16,745 nucleotides of DNA, from positions 1 to 16,745 of the forward strand of contig CAJQQJ010000352.1 in assembly GCA_905480445.1 (NCBI GenBank). Reading direction: 5' to 3'. Numbering within the stretch: position 1 is the stretch's first letter; every line of letters starts with the position of its first letter. This stretch comes from an uncultured Alphaproteobacteria bacterium. Lineage in GTDB: Bacteria; Pseudomonadota; Alphaproteobacteria; UBA7985; CAJQQZ01. Below, one piece after another: positions 8,107-15,878 of this stretch. A program made the translations under genes and the position numbers. The notes under the pieces were generated by a model that saw only the letters and a list, made by a program, of their open reading frames with translations, was not told the DNA's origin and did no database searches.

Positions 8107-8165
8107 GGGATTTGATTCGAAAAGGTGGTAAAAATGATCATTCTCTAGAAAACTTCTTAATCTCA

Positions 8166-8205
8166 CGCTTTCATAGCGCAGAAAGCGCTTCAATAACAAA
8201 TTGAA
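8166..8205. promoter_or_regulatory. Two adjacent inverted repeats upstream of chaC
   Basis: Within the 101-base DUF2125/chaC divergent region there are two perfect inverted repeats. The first is CGCTTTC-N8-GAAAGCG (8166-8187). The second is TTCAAT-N5-ATTGAA (8189-8205), ending two bases before the chaC ATG. They are candidate operator sites or mRNA hairpins that would cover the translation start, where no Shine-Dalgarno is evident. The symmetry is seen directly; a regulatory role is inferred. Confidence 0.45.
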
Positions 8206-8207
8206 AT

Positions 8208-8771
8208 ATGAATCTCTCTCGATCGTGCTTGTCTTCTCTAAATGATGACTTTTGGGTTTTTGGCTACGGTTCCCTTATGTGGAATCCGGGGTTTCCATAC
8301 CTCGAATCCACCGTCGCCAAAGTCCATGGCTATCATCGCTGCTTTTGTCTTCGCTCGAGTAACTACCGTGGCACCGTCGAAGTACCCGGATTAGTACTTG
8401 GTTTAGATCGCGGCGGTTCATGCCATGGAGTAGCCTTCAAAGTTTCCCTTAGTGACGCTGACGAAGTGTTGGACTATCTATTCGATCGCGAAATGCTCCG
8501 CGATTCTTATCATCCGCGTTGGGTCAATGCCAATTGTAGCCACTTAACAAGACCTGCCTTGTCGTTTGTTATCAATCGCCTTGGGCTCGATTATGCACCT
8601 CGTCTGTCCTATGACGAGCAAAGCGAAACTATTGCTCGAGCGAGAGGTAATAGAGGCAGCAATTTCGACTATCTAGAGAACACCATACAACAGCTGCAAA
8701 ACCTCGCTATTCCTGACAGAAGGCTACAGCAGCTTTTTGATCAAGTGAGACATCAGAGGCGCGAGAAATAA
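8208..8771 (+). CDS. chaC: ChaC-like gamma-glutamylcyclotransferase
   Basis: 187-residue cytosolic enzyme of the ChaC/GGCT fold that cleaves glutathione to 5-oxoproline and Cys-Gly. The substrate-binding loop VFGYGSLMWNPGF (17-29) and the catalytic Glu95 in DYLFDREM are both present, and length is as expected. A TGA lies in frame just before the ATG at 8208, so there is no longer start; no clear Shine-Dalgarno precedes it, but an inverted repeat does. The 3' end overlaps the convergent zinc-ribbon gene by 19 bases. With gloB and the GST it makes three glutathione-related genes within about 7 kb, although it is not in their operon. Confidence 0.9.
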   Translation: MNLSRSCLSSLNDDFWVFGYGSLMWNPGFPYLESTVAKVHGYHRCFCLRSSNYRGTVEVPGLVLGLDRGGSCHGVAFKVSLSDADEVLDYLFDREMLRDSYHPRWVNANCSHLTRPALSFVINRLGLDYAPRLSYDEQSETIARARGNRGSNFDYLENTIQQLQNLAIPDRRLQQLFDQVRHQRREK

Positions 8772-8944
8772 TCCGCCCAGTAAGTCCAGTCAACAGCCCA
8801 AAAAACCAATACGACTACGAGAAATCCGCCGATCAAATAGGCTGGCCAAGGTACGACTATTGGAACATTGGTTCCGCAAGCGTGGCAGATATCGTCATCA
8901 AAATGAACTTCGGTGCCGCACTTGGGGCAATTCTTCATAGACAT
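8753..8944 (-). CDS. Small zinc-ribbon membrane protein downstream of ftsX
   Basis: 63-residue protein with two CxxC knuckles, CPKCG (Cys6, Cys9) and CHACG (Cys20, Cys23), forming a zinc ribbon. One membrane segment follows (about residues 35-53, AYLIGGFLVVVLVFWAVDW) and a short aromatic tail. The ATG at 8944 has GGAG about 10 bases upstream; a second Met two codons in would be too far from it. It starts only six bases after the ftsX stop, so it is almost certainly in the ftsEX transcript. Family and function are not recognised. The compact Cys pattern plus membrane anchor supports a real gene rather than a chance frame, although the 3' 19 bases overlap chaC. Confidence 0.72.
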   Translation of the reverse strand: MSMKNCPKCGTEVHFDDDICHACGTNVPIVVPWPAYLIGGFLVVVLVFWAVDWTYWADYFSRL

Positions 8945-8950
8945 GGTTTT

Positions 8951-9838
8951 TTATCTCCGTTGCCGGCGGATTAGGCCGCTTACAACCCTTTGTGTCACCA
9001 ATCCAGATAGCCACACAATCAAGAAAACCAGAACCAGTAGTGGAATTAGGTACCAAAGTGAGAAATCTAACAAAGGATAAACATCGCTTTCTTCGCTGCC
9101 CATCCACCATTGAAACAACCAGAGAACAAGAAGTGCGGCGGTCGCCCCGACCGTTGCTCCCACTGCTGAAAGCTTCCAGACTAGCCGACTGAACTGCTTG
9201 GCGACAAACAGATCACTTGCACCCACCAAATGCAGAACCTCAACTGTTTTACTGTGAACGACCAGGCTGGTCTTGAGTGCGAATGCGATAAGTCCGATCA
9301 AAGAAAGGGACGCCGCGACCAGAAGCATTGCCAACAGCCCTAGCAGTTTTCCAGAAAAGAGTGAAAACGACGAATACCACTGACGATGATCGTCCAAAAC
9401 GACGTCAGCTGCGACTGAACGGAGCTCCTGCAGTAAAACATCCGTTTGAAAAGGCTGATCTTTACTCACTTCAACGGCAATAACTGACGGCAAAGGAAGA
9501 TCAGCGAGAGTTTCCTGATCCCCAAGCCAAGGTTGCAGCAAAGCAATGACATCAGACTTCGAGAGAACTCTCACTTCTCGCACTGAATGAAATGCCGTCA
9601 AGACTGAAACCAGACCATCGACCCGCTGCCGTTGAACGGCCAATTCGGAACTTGCAGGTATTTGAATGGTTAGCTCATTTGCTTGATCTCGATTGAGGTG
9701 CGTTAGAAAGATCGCCGCGGACAAGGTCATCAATAGCAGCAATGACATGACAAAAGTGATCAGCGCGATAACTTTGGGAAGAGCCTTCGTAATCGGATCA
9801 TCCGCTGTTGAGATTAACGCAATGGGTTTAACCTTCAT
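8951..9838 (-). CDS. ftsX: Cell-division ABC transporter permease FtsX
   Basis: 295-residue inner-membrane protein with the FtsX layout: cytoplasmic N-terminus, membrane segment 1 (about 22-46), an extracytoplasmic loop of roughly 130 residues, then three membrane segments near the C-terminus with a short loop between the last pair. The conserved cytoplasmic stretch HSKTVEVLHLVGASDLFVAKQF lies between segments 2 and 3 and contacts the ATPase in this family. With FtsE it transmits ATP hydrolysis to periplasmic wall-hydrolase activation at the septum. I chose the ATG at 9838, which has AAGGGG about eight bases upstream and overlaps the ftsE stop by 11 bases. The longer frame uses a TTG at 9895 deep inside ftsE. 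Confidence 0.92.
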   Translation of the reverse strand: MKVKPIALISTADDPITKALPKVIALITFVMSLLLLMTLSAAIFLTHLNRDQANELTIQIPASSELAVQRQRVDGLVSVLTAFHSVREVRVLSKSDVIALLQPWLGDQETLADLPLPSVIAVEVSKDQPFQTDVLLQELRSVAADVVLDDHRQWYSSFSLFSGKLLGLLAMLLVAASLSLIGLIAFALKTSLVVHSKTVEVLHLVGASDLFVAKQFSRLVWKLSAVGATVGATAALLVLWLFQWWMGSEESDVYPLLDFSLWYLIPLLVLVFLIVWLSGLVTQRVVSGLIRRQRR

Positions 9839-10568
9839 TGGTTTTCCCCTTGTCCGCTTTGCCTTTAGCCGCCACTTTGACTCCACGGCGACCAATCTTG
9901 CCTTTCCTCGGAGGGATCGCGGTCACTTCACCTTTGCTCAGCCTCAGGGTTGGAAAATTGTATTCTGAAACCAGCGTTGTGCTGTGAGTGGCAACGATGA
10001 CAGTCGTACCAATACGGTTGAGTTCCTCGAAGAGGTCAACCAGGCGTATGCCCATATGATCGTCAACGTTACCTGTTGGCTCGTCTGCAAGCAGTATCGC
10101 CGGGCGGGCGATGACAGCTCTAGCAATCGCCACCCTTTGCTGTTGTCCACCAGAAAGCTGAGATGGGAAATGATCGACATACTGACCAAGACCAACCCAG
10201 GCCAACAACTCAGCCACATTATCGCGCTCTTTATCGCCGTATTTTCCAGTCACTCTCAACGGTAGCGAAACGTTGTCTCTAACCGAGAGATGATCCAGCA
10301 GTTGGAAATCTTGAAAGACCACTCCAATACGCCGGCGAAGCAAAGCCAATTCATCTGGTGAAAGGGACAACACATCACGCCCAAAAAGCTTAACTTTGCC
10401 ACTGGTTGCGAAACTAGCCAGATAGATGAGTTTCAGTAGTGAAGACTTTCCCGCTCCGGAAACACCAGTCAATAAATGAAAGCTGCCAGGCTGGATATGG
10501 AAAGAGGCATCGCGCAAAATCAATGGCCCATTGCCATAACGCAGCGATACTGACTCAAACTCGATCAT
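9828..10568 (-). CDS. ftsE: Cell-division ABC transporter ATPase FtsE
   Basis: 246-residue ABC ATPase, partner of FtsX at the division site. All nucleotide-binding motifs are intact: Walker A GVSGAGKS (35-42), Q-loop Gln86, signature LSGGQ (138-142), Walker B ILLADEP (158-164) with catalytic Glu163, and switch His195. The core ends near residue 220, where FtsE proteins usually stop; a Lys/Arg/Gly-rich tail of about 25 residues follows and could touch the membrane surface or nucleic acid (inference). The ATG at 10568 has AAGG five bases upstream. It is the first gene of the ftsE-ftsX-zinc-ribbon unit and diverges from the MJ0042 zinc-finger gene. Confidence 0.95.
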   Translation of the reverse strand: MIEFESVSLRYGNGPLILRDASFHIQPGSFHLLTGVSGAGKSSLLKLIYLASFATSGKVKLFGRDVLSLSPDELALLRRRIGVVFQDFQLLDHLSVRDNVSLPLRVTGKYGDKERDNVAELLAWVGLGQYVDHFPSQLSGGQQQRVAIARAVIARPAILLADEPTGNVDDHMGIRLVDLFEELNRIGTTVIVATHSTTLVSEYNFPTLRLSKGEVTAIPPRKGKIGRRGVKVAAKGKADKGKTNEG

Positions 10569-10681
10569 TAGTGGCCTTTTCTTACCAGCAGAGCGTTGGG
10601 ATGAATTTTTGATTCCTCCCTAGAACAGAATCAGGTTTATAACCCAAACGGTACACCGGAGTCACGTAACAGCAGTTAAAA
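10569..10681. promoter_or_regulatory. Divergent promoter region, ftsE / MJ0042 zinc-finger gene
   Basis: This 113-base gap must serve both directions. For ftsE (minus strand) I see GTGACT (plus 10660-10665), 18 bases, then TATAAA (plus 10636-10641), a plausible sigma70 pair about 70 bases upstream of the ATG. On the plus strand only a -10-like TATAAC (10638-10643) stands out, with no spaced -35. The two candidate -10 boxes overlap, so the two directions might compete for polymerase. Assignment is by consensus only. Confidence 0.4.
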
Positions 10682-11425
10682 ATGGCCTCACCTTCTCTTC
10701 ATATTACCTGCCCCTCATGCGACGCAGTCTTCAAAGTTGATCGCGCCTCCATCGGCGACAAGACAGCTCGGCGCGTTCGCTGTGCTGTTTGCCGTCATAT
10801 TTGGACAGAAAAGTTTGGCAATAAGAAGGAAAACCCTTCTGAAAAGAAACGCGAAGAGCAAAAAGAGCGTGCACGCCATCAGGAACCGCCGTCCTACTAT
10901 CCCAACATCACTGCTGACCAAGTTCGTGCGCCCTCAGACAAAGAAATTTTTGACACCACAGCGTTAGGAACCTCCGGTCAAGGTTTCCGAACTTTCGGCC
11001 GTATCTTTGGTTTCCCGCTGATTTTATTGCTCGCGATTGGTCTAATCTTCTGGTTCGGCAAAGATGATATCGCAGAGCGATTCCCACAGTCGCAAGCAAT
11101 TTACGCTTTACTTGGAGTACCGCTTTCTAATCAAGCTGAAGGTTTCGCGCTGCTAAACCAAACCAACATTTGGAAAGAGCAGGAGAACGGCGACAAGGAA
11201 CTGTTGATTACAGCCGATTTAAAAAACCTGCTTGGAGAAGTTTCAGTAACGCCGAATGTCAGAGTGAACTTGTTCGATGATAAGGGCGCTCTTATCCGGT
11301 TCTGGATCGAGCCTACTGCCGGTCAAAAGGTTAATTCAGGCGAGTCCATCCAGATCAATACATCCATGATCTACCCGCCCGATAAAGTCGACATTATCAG
11401 AATGATGATCACACCCAAACCCTGA
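10682..11425 (+). CDS. MJ0042-type zinc-finger membrane protein (DUF3426-like)
   Basis: 247-residue protein. Residues 8-45 form an MJ0042-type zinc finger with Cys10, Cys13, Cys34 and Cys37 (CPSC and CAVC). A charged, Lys/Glu-rich linker follows (about 46-70). One membrane segment is at about 108-125 (IFGFPLILLLAIGLIFWFG). The C-terminal domain of about 115 residues resembles DUF3426, probably periplasmic, while the zinc finger faces the cytoplasm. Function is unknown; proteins of this type often sit next to ftsEX in alphaproteobacteria (from memory). It diverges from ftsE, and its stop lies 28 bases from the convergent autotransporter's stop. Confidence 0.8.
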   Translation: MASPSLHITCPSCDAVFKVDRASIGDKTARRVRCAVCRHIWTEKFGNKKENPSEKKREEQKERARHQEPPSYYPNITADQVRAPSDKEIFDTTALGTSGQGFRTFGRIFGFPLILLLAIGLIFWFGKDDIAERFPQSQAIYALLGVPLSNQAEGFALLNQTNIWKEQENGDKELLITADLKNLLGEVSVTPNVRVNLFDDKGALIRFWIEPTAGQKVNSGESIQINTSMIYPPDKVDIIRMMITPKP

Positions 11426-11466
11426 TTCTAAGAAATCAGCTGAAACAAGAAAATCAGAACTGATAT
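11422..11466. terminator. Hairpin-rich convergent 3' region (possible weak terminator)
   Basis: The gap between the convergent zinc-finger and autotransporter genes holds CTGATT-N6-AATCAG (11422-11439) and ATCAG-N2-CTGAT (about 11453-11464), which extend into both coding ends. Neither is followed by a T-run in either direction, so they are not classic intrinsic terminators. They may still fold as a shared 3' end structure. Confidence 0.25.
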
Positions 11467-14400
11467 CTAATCCAGGCTGAGATGTCGTGGGAGTGAGAGT
11501 TCTCCGCCAACGTGCTTTCGTGGGACAGACCAACTTGTGCGTTGTCCTTGAATTCAACGGCAAAAGACGATCCAAGCGTGAACCAATCATCGTCGGCATT
11601 GACACCCTGAACACCAAAGGCCCTACCTCCAGCGGCGAGCCTAGCGGTTGTTGCTGCATTGGTTCCGAAGTTATGGCCATATTCAACAAAGGCCTCACCC
11701 CGAGCTTTCTTTGACCAATCACGGCCAAAGGTAAAGCGGGCCTTGGCCTCATGACGTACGGCCTGCGCACCGGAAACAACCAAGTTCGCGGCAGAGCCGG
11801 TCTCTGTGTAGCCTTCGCGGTTGAGATGCTGGAAAGAGTAAGTAAGGCGCGGAGAAAAGTCCCATTCACCGTAGCGATAGGCCGAAGCAGGCTCAACAGA
11901 GGTCTGAGCGAACAACTGGTGCGTTCCGTATTCCGCTTTGGCTGTTTGGCCCAAGAACTGGATCGAGCGACGATGGTCATTCCAGTGGAATGAATAACCC
12001 AAGCGTCCCGATAGCTTGAAATCTCTGTATTTGGCTTCTGCGTAACCCAACGCACCAAAGGAGTGCTGCTCTATCTGCTTAGGGGCACCTGCCGCCAAAG
12101 TTTCTTCTGCCCACCCGTAACCATAAGAGGCTGCAAGCCCGATACGTGCCGGTCCCTGGGTCAGGTCTCCGTCATCTAGGAAGCGGTCTAAGCCCATCAC
12201 ATAAAGCGTGCTGTTGCTATCGATATCGTTGATACGGTTACCGTCTGAAGTGAAAGCATCCTGGAAACCGAAGGAATAAGCGGCATTGGTCCAAAGCTGC
12301 CAATCTGCATTTGGATCCGTTAATGTTTGCTCGAAACGACCAACCAGCGTCAGCGACGCCGGGCTTGCGCTACCGCTTCTGTTCAGCCAATTGGAAACGC
12401 TGTTCATGAAACCATCGCCAAATGAGAAACTCAAAAGGTTGCCGGAAAAACCATCGCCAGGTGAGAGTGCCTCAATTGCCGCAAGAACATCGGCCCCACT
12501 GCTAAGGCTCGCAAGGCCATTCACAATAGCGGTTGTATCATCACTACCAAAGAGATTGATCGCAATGTTGCACAAGGCCACCTGATTGGGATCAGAGGCA
12601 AAGTTGCAATCAGTGTGATACTGGAGTGCCGTTAGAATAAGTTGCCCGCCGCTAACGGATTGGGCGAAATCAAAGAGGAAGGAATTATCTGTAACCGCCA
12701 CACCAGCGTTGTTTGTCACCGATGTGCCGGAGCCAATGACAAACCGCGCGCCAGGAACCAGTCTAGTCGCGTTGGTGACATCAACATCCGTTTGCGACCC
12801 TGCATCAAGTGTCAGACTGCCGGAGGCCAGAACCCCATTGGCGCCGATCTCAAGACCGAAGGTCGTCGTTGAGCCGGACTTCAAAGTAGCATCGCCGGTG
12901 ACAACCAAGGTCCCGTCATTCGCCAAGATTAAGGTGCCTGCTTGGTCAAGGTTCCCCGTCAATGTCGAGGTTGCGCCCGCACCAACTTTGAGAGTGGCAC
13001 CTGCTAAAACAGCGGCTCCATTAGTGGCTGTCAAGTTTGCGCCATTAGCCAGCGTTGTGACGCCAGAATTGAAATTGATGTCTTCAAAGGCCGCCGTTCC
13101 GCCGAGCGTAGCCGCGCCACCCGAGACAGAGAACGTCTCAAAGTTAACGACACTGGACAAATCGAGCGTCGATGCAAAGGATACCAATGAAAAAGCGTCA
13201 CCCGCCGCGCCATTGCTGCCACCATCAAGCCTAGCAACGGACGCTATATTGCCCGTAGAATAGAGATTGAAGCTGTCGTCGCCGCTATTCAGCGCGACGT
13301 TACCGTTCAAGGCTCCATGAAGTTTAACACTATCGTCCGCCCCAACACCGCTAGCTGTTACAGTGTTGATCGAATGGTTTGTGCCTGTAACTGTACCGGT
13401 ATCGACGACTGTGATGTCCGCGCCGGTAATTGAAACCGTACCTATGCCATCACCATTCGTAGCGGTCACATTGGCGGTGGTAATCTCCAAAGCGCCAGAA
13501 CCGAAGTTCAAGGCATAAATGCCATTTTCGTGCCCACTTACAGTTCCTGTCGAACTGTCAATTGTCAGGCCCGCGCCCACATTAAAGGCAATAATGCCTC
13601 GGCCAGTTGTGCTTGTAACGTCGGCCGTGGTTATGTCCAAAGCATCAGAACCCCAGTTAGTAGCGTTAATGCCGAAGTCAGCCCCTTGCACTATTCCAGC
13701 AGAACTATCGATCGTTAGTTCTGTGCCGTAATTGTTGGCAAGAATGCCGCCGGCTCTCGTCCCCATGACGGCAGCAGTCTTGAGGCTTAAAGCGTCTGAA
13801 CCAATGTTGTAAGCTCTAATGCCGATGGAGTTGCCACTAACAGTTCCGGCGACACTATTGATGGTAAGACCTGCGCCGTATCTATTATTAGCTTCAATTC
13901 CAATCGATATCGCACTCGTAACATCGGCTGTCGTTACACTTGAAGCACCACTTCCGTAATTTAAGGCAGAAATTCCAGCGGAGCGACTGCCAACCTTACC
14001 GGCAGCGCTATTGATAGTCAGGTGAGTGCCATAATTGACGGCACGAATGCCCATCTGGTTCGTCCCAGTGACATTTGCCGTTGTTACGCTCAAAGCTCCC
14101 GAACCGTTGTTTTGAGTGAAAACACCAAACCCATTGCCACTCACTGTTCCAGCAGCACTGTGGATAGTTAGATCTGTACCACTAGCGTTAAACACCTCAA
14201 GTCCTCGGCTGCCTAAACCAATAACATCCGCCGTTGTTACGCTGGAAGCTCCCGAACCATAGTTAGTCGCCAGAAGTCCCAGATCATCACCACTAACTGT
14301 TCCAGCTGCACTGTTAATCGTCAGGCTCGAACCTAAACTCCAGACCTCTATGCCACGACGGCTCGTACCTGTAACATTTGCTGCTGTTACACTTGTTGCT

Positions 14401-14795
14401 CCAGAGCCGTTGTTGTTGGCGTAAATACCACTGTATCCGCCAATGACGGATCCGCCAGAGCTATCAACCGTTAAGGCAGTGCCGGAATTTTTGGCCTGAA
14501 GCCCATGTTTGGTTGTGCCGGTAACAGAAGCAGAAGTAATACTAAGAGCGCCAGAACCTTTGTTATCGGCGCTAATGCCGTTCGAATTACCACTAACAGT
14601 TCCGGCAGAGCTCTCGATTATCAAGTCCGTGCCGAAATTTGTGGAATAAATGCCCCATGCGTTTGCGCCGGTAACTTTGGCCGTTGTTAATGCCAGCGCT
14701 CCTGAACCGCGGTTAACAGCCCTTATACCTGACGTCTGACCGTTAACGGCTCCTGCGGAGCTGTCGATAGTCAAAGCTGCACCATAATTATTGGC
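11454..14795 (-). pseudogene. Autotransporter, C-terminal part after the in-frame TAG
   Basis: This is the continuation, in the same frame, of the gene starting at 15878. No start codon belongs here: the first candidate, TTG at 14774, is an ordinary Leu codon in a repeat and lacks a ribosome-binding site. Numbered on the whole frame, it holds the end of repeat 5, repeats 6-14 (to about residue 822), a further beta-rich stretch, and a linker with a Cys pair (CNFASDPNQVALC) and VLAAIEALSPG. The last roughly 270 residues are an autotransporter beta-barrel, beginning near DWQLWTNAAYSFGF and ending WIRYQF with the terminal Phe typical of outer-membrane barrels. Without this part the passenger cannot reach the cell surface. 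Apart from the TAG I see no frameshift or second stop, so it is functional in design but translationally cut off unless the stop is read through. Confidence 0.85.
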
Positions 14796-15515
14796 CTAAA
14801 CGCCCCGACCGTTCGCACTTGTAACATCGGCCGTCGTGATGCTGAAATCACCTGATCCTCGATTAAAGCCAACGATACCCAGACCATTGCCTATCACCGT
14901 TCCTGCTGAGCTGTTGATGGTCAGATCAGTCCCGCTATTGCCGACAGAGATTCCGGCATAAGTCGTACCTGTCACATCAGCAGCTATTATGTTAACCGCA
15001 CCAGAACCAAGGTTCCCGGCTGAGATACCTCGTGTACCCAAAATTGTTCCAGCAGTGGTGTTGACCGTTAACTCGGTTCCACTATTGCCCGCATAGATGC
15101 CAGTAGACGTCACAGAAGTAACATCAGCAGTTGTTATGGCAAGTACGCCTGAGCCACGGTTTGTACCCGTGATACCATAAGAATTGCCCATTACCGTACC
15201 AGCAGAGGTGTCAATGGACAGAGTTGTGCCTTTGCTATAGGCACTAATGGCACTACTACTGCTGGCAGTCACATTGGCGGTTGTTATGCTTAACGCACCT
15301 GAGCCCCTGTTTTGGCTTGTGATGCCTTGGCGTTGAGCGAGCACTGTTCCAGCGGTCGCGTCGATAGTTAGGTCAGTTCCCTGCTTGAGGTAGGTCGTAA
15401 TGCCATCAAAACGAGAGGCCGTGATATCCGCCGTAACAAGGCTCAAATAGCCCGACCCAAAGTTCTTGGCACTAACACCAGAACCCGTTGACACTGTGCC
15501 TGAGCTGTTGATGAC
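13413..15515 (-). repeat. About 14 tandem 50-residue (150 bp) beta-helix repeats
   Basis: The passenger is built from units of 49-51 residues with the consensus LTIxSxAGTVSGxxxGIxAxN followed by xGSGALSITTADVTGTxxxGI and xAxNxGT. Each unit is itself two similar halves of about 25 residues (TIxSxAGTVxG...GIxAxNxGSG and LSITTAxVTGT..GIxAxNxGT), fitting two turns of a right-handed parallel beta-helix. Repeat boundaries on the whole frame fall near residues 122, 171, 221, 271, 320, 370, then every 50-51 to 822. Most length change is a single inserted or deleted residue. DNA copies are clearly diverged, so this is an old array rather than a fresh expansion. Confidence 0.88.
14796..14798 (-). other. 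In-frame amber (TAG) stop in autotransporter repeat 5
   Basis: On the minus strand the codons read Gly-Val-TAG-Ala-Asn-Asn-Tyr-Gly, aligned with Gly-Leu-Gln-Ala-Lys-Asn-Ser-Gly of repeat 7. Around both sites the plus strand is TTGGCCTAAA here against TTGGCCTGAA there, so one base separates TAG from CAG. Other repeats carry Tyr, Glu, Ser, Arg, Leu or Ile at this position, so it is tolerant. Frame and repeat register are unbroken on both sides. Confidence 0.9.
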
Positions 15516-15878
15516 AACGTCGTTGCCTACACCGCCTGTCTTTGCCGAAACATAAATGCCTGTCCCACTAGCGGCATTGATCGAACCCTTGTTCGTTACA
15601 GTTAACGTACCGGAGCCTCTTAGACTAAGACCACCGGGATTAAACGAGGCCCCGGTATCGACGACGACTGTCAGATCATCAACTGCACTGAAAAAACCAC
15701 CACTGACGATCGCTCCGCTGCAGGTTACTGTATCGCCAGCCACTGGCGCTGCTGGAGCACATTGAGCGAAAATCTCTTGCCCACCAACCACAACAAAAGA
15801 AGCGGCGACAGAGCCTAAAAGAAGGGTTCTTCTGAAGTTTTTCTTGGGCGCACAAGTTCCCAGTAATCGAGAGGGCAT
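14796..15878 (-). pseudogene. Autotransporter, N-terminal part ending at a premature TAG
   Basis: 360 residues before the stop. Residues 1-39 are a signal peptide with a basic start (KKNFRR) and a hydrophobic core (LLLGSVAASFVVV), cleaved near Ala-Gln at 38-39. The mature start QCAPAAPVAGDTVTCSG is a common opening in alphaproteobacterial autotransporters. A leading beta-helix stretch follows, then repeat 1 (degenerate, 122-170), repeats 2-4, and most of repeat 5. The ATG at 15878 has AAGGCG about eight bases upstream. Taken alone it would give a secreted beta-helix fragment with no barrel, trapped and probably degraded in the periplasm. With the downstream part the gene would encode about 1,474 residues. 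Likely role if intact: a surface adhesin or related type V secreted protein (inference from architecture). Confidence 0.85.

Noticed and set aside
8107..8199. Longer DUF2125 start (TTG at 8199)
   Set aside because: It would place 31 unlike residues before the membrane anchor and leave almost no room for the divergent promoters; the ATG at 8106 fits better.
9836..9895. Longer ftsX start (TTG at 9895)
   Set aside because: The ATG at 9838 has a good ribosome-binding site, and the extra 19 residues are only the ftsE tail read in another frame.
11422..11466. Strong bidirectional intrinsic terminator
   Set aside because: The stems are only 5-6 AT-rich pairs and no T-run follows in either direction, so only a low-confidence entry was kept.
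11336..12058. 240-codon minus-strand frame overlapping the barrel and zinc-finger gene
   Set aside because: It is out of frame with the beta-barrel, which has a clear family pattern and terminal Phe; composition is that of a shadow frame.
12709..13263. 184-codon plus-strand frame opposite the autotransporter
   Set aside because: It is one of many long antisense frames created by the low-stop, Ala/Thr/Val-rich repeat composition; it has no ribosome-binding site and no recognisable domain, and the opposite strand is clearly coding.
14772..14774. TTG at 14774 as a separate start for a second autotransporter gene
   Set aside because: It is the conserved Leu codon before TIDSS in a repeat unit, lies in the same frame as the upstream part, and has no Shine-Dalgarno or signal peptide.
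13413..15515. Regular 150 bp repeats as a CRISPR array or DNA satellite
   Set aside because: Copies are diverged at DNA level, periodic in codons, and continuous as protein; there are no identical short repeats with unique spacers.
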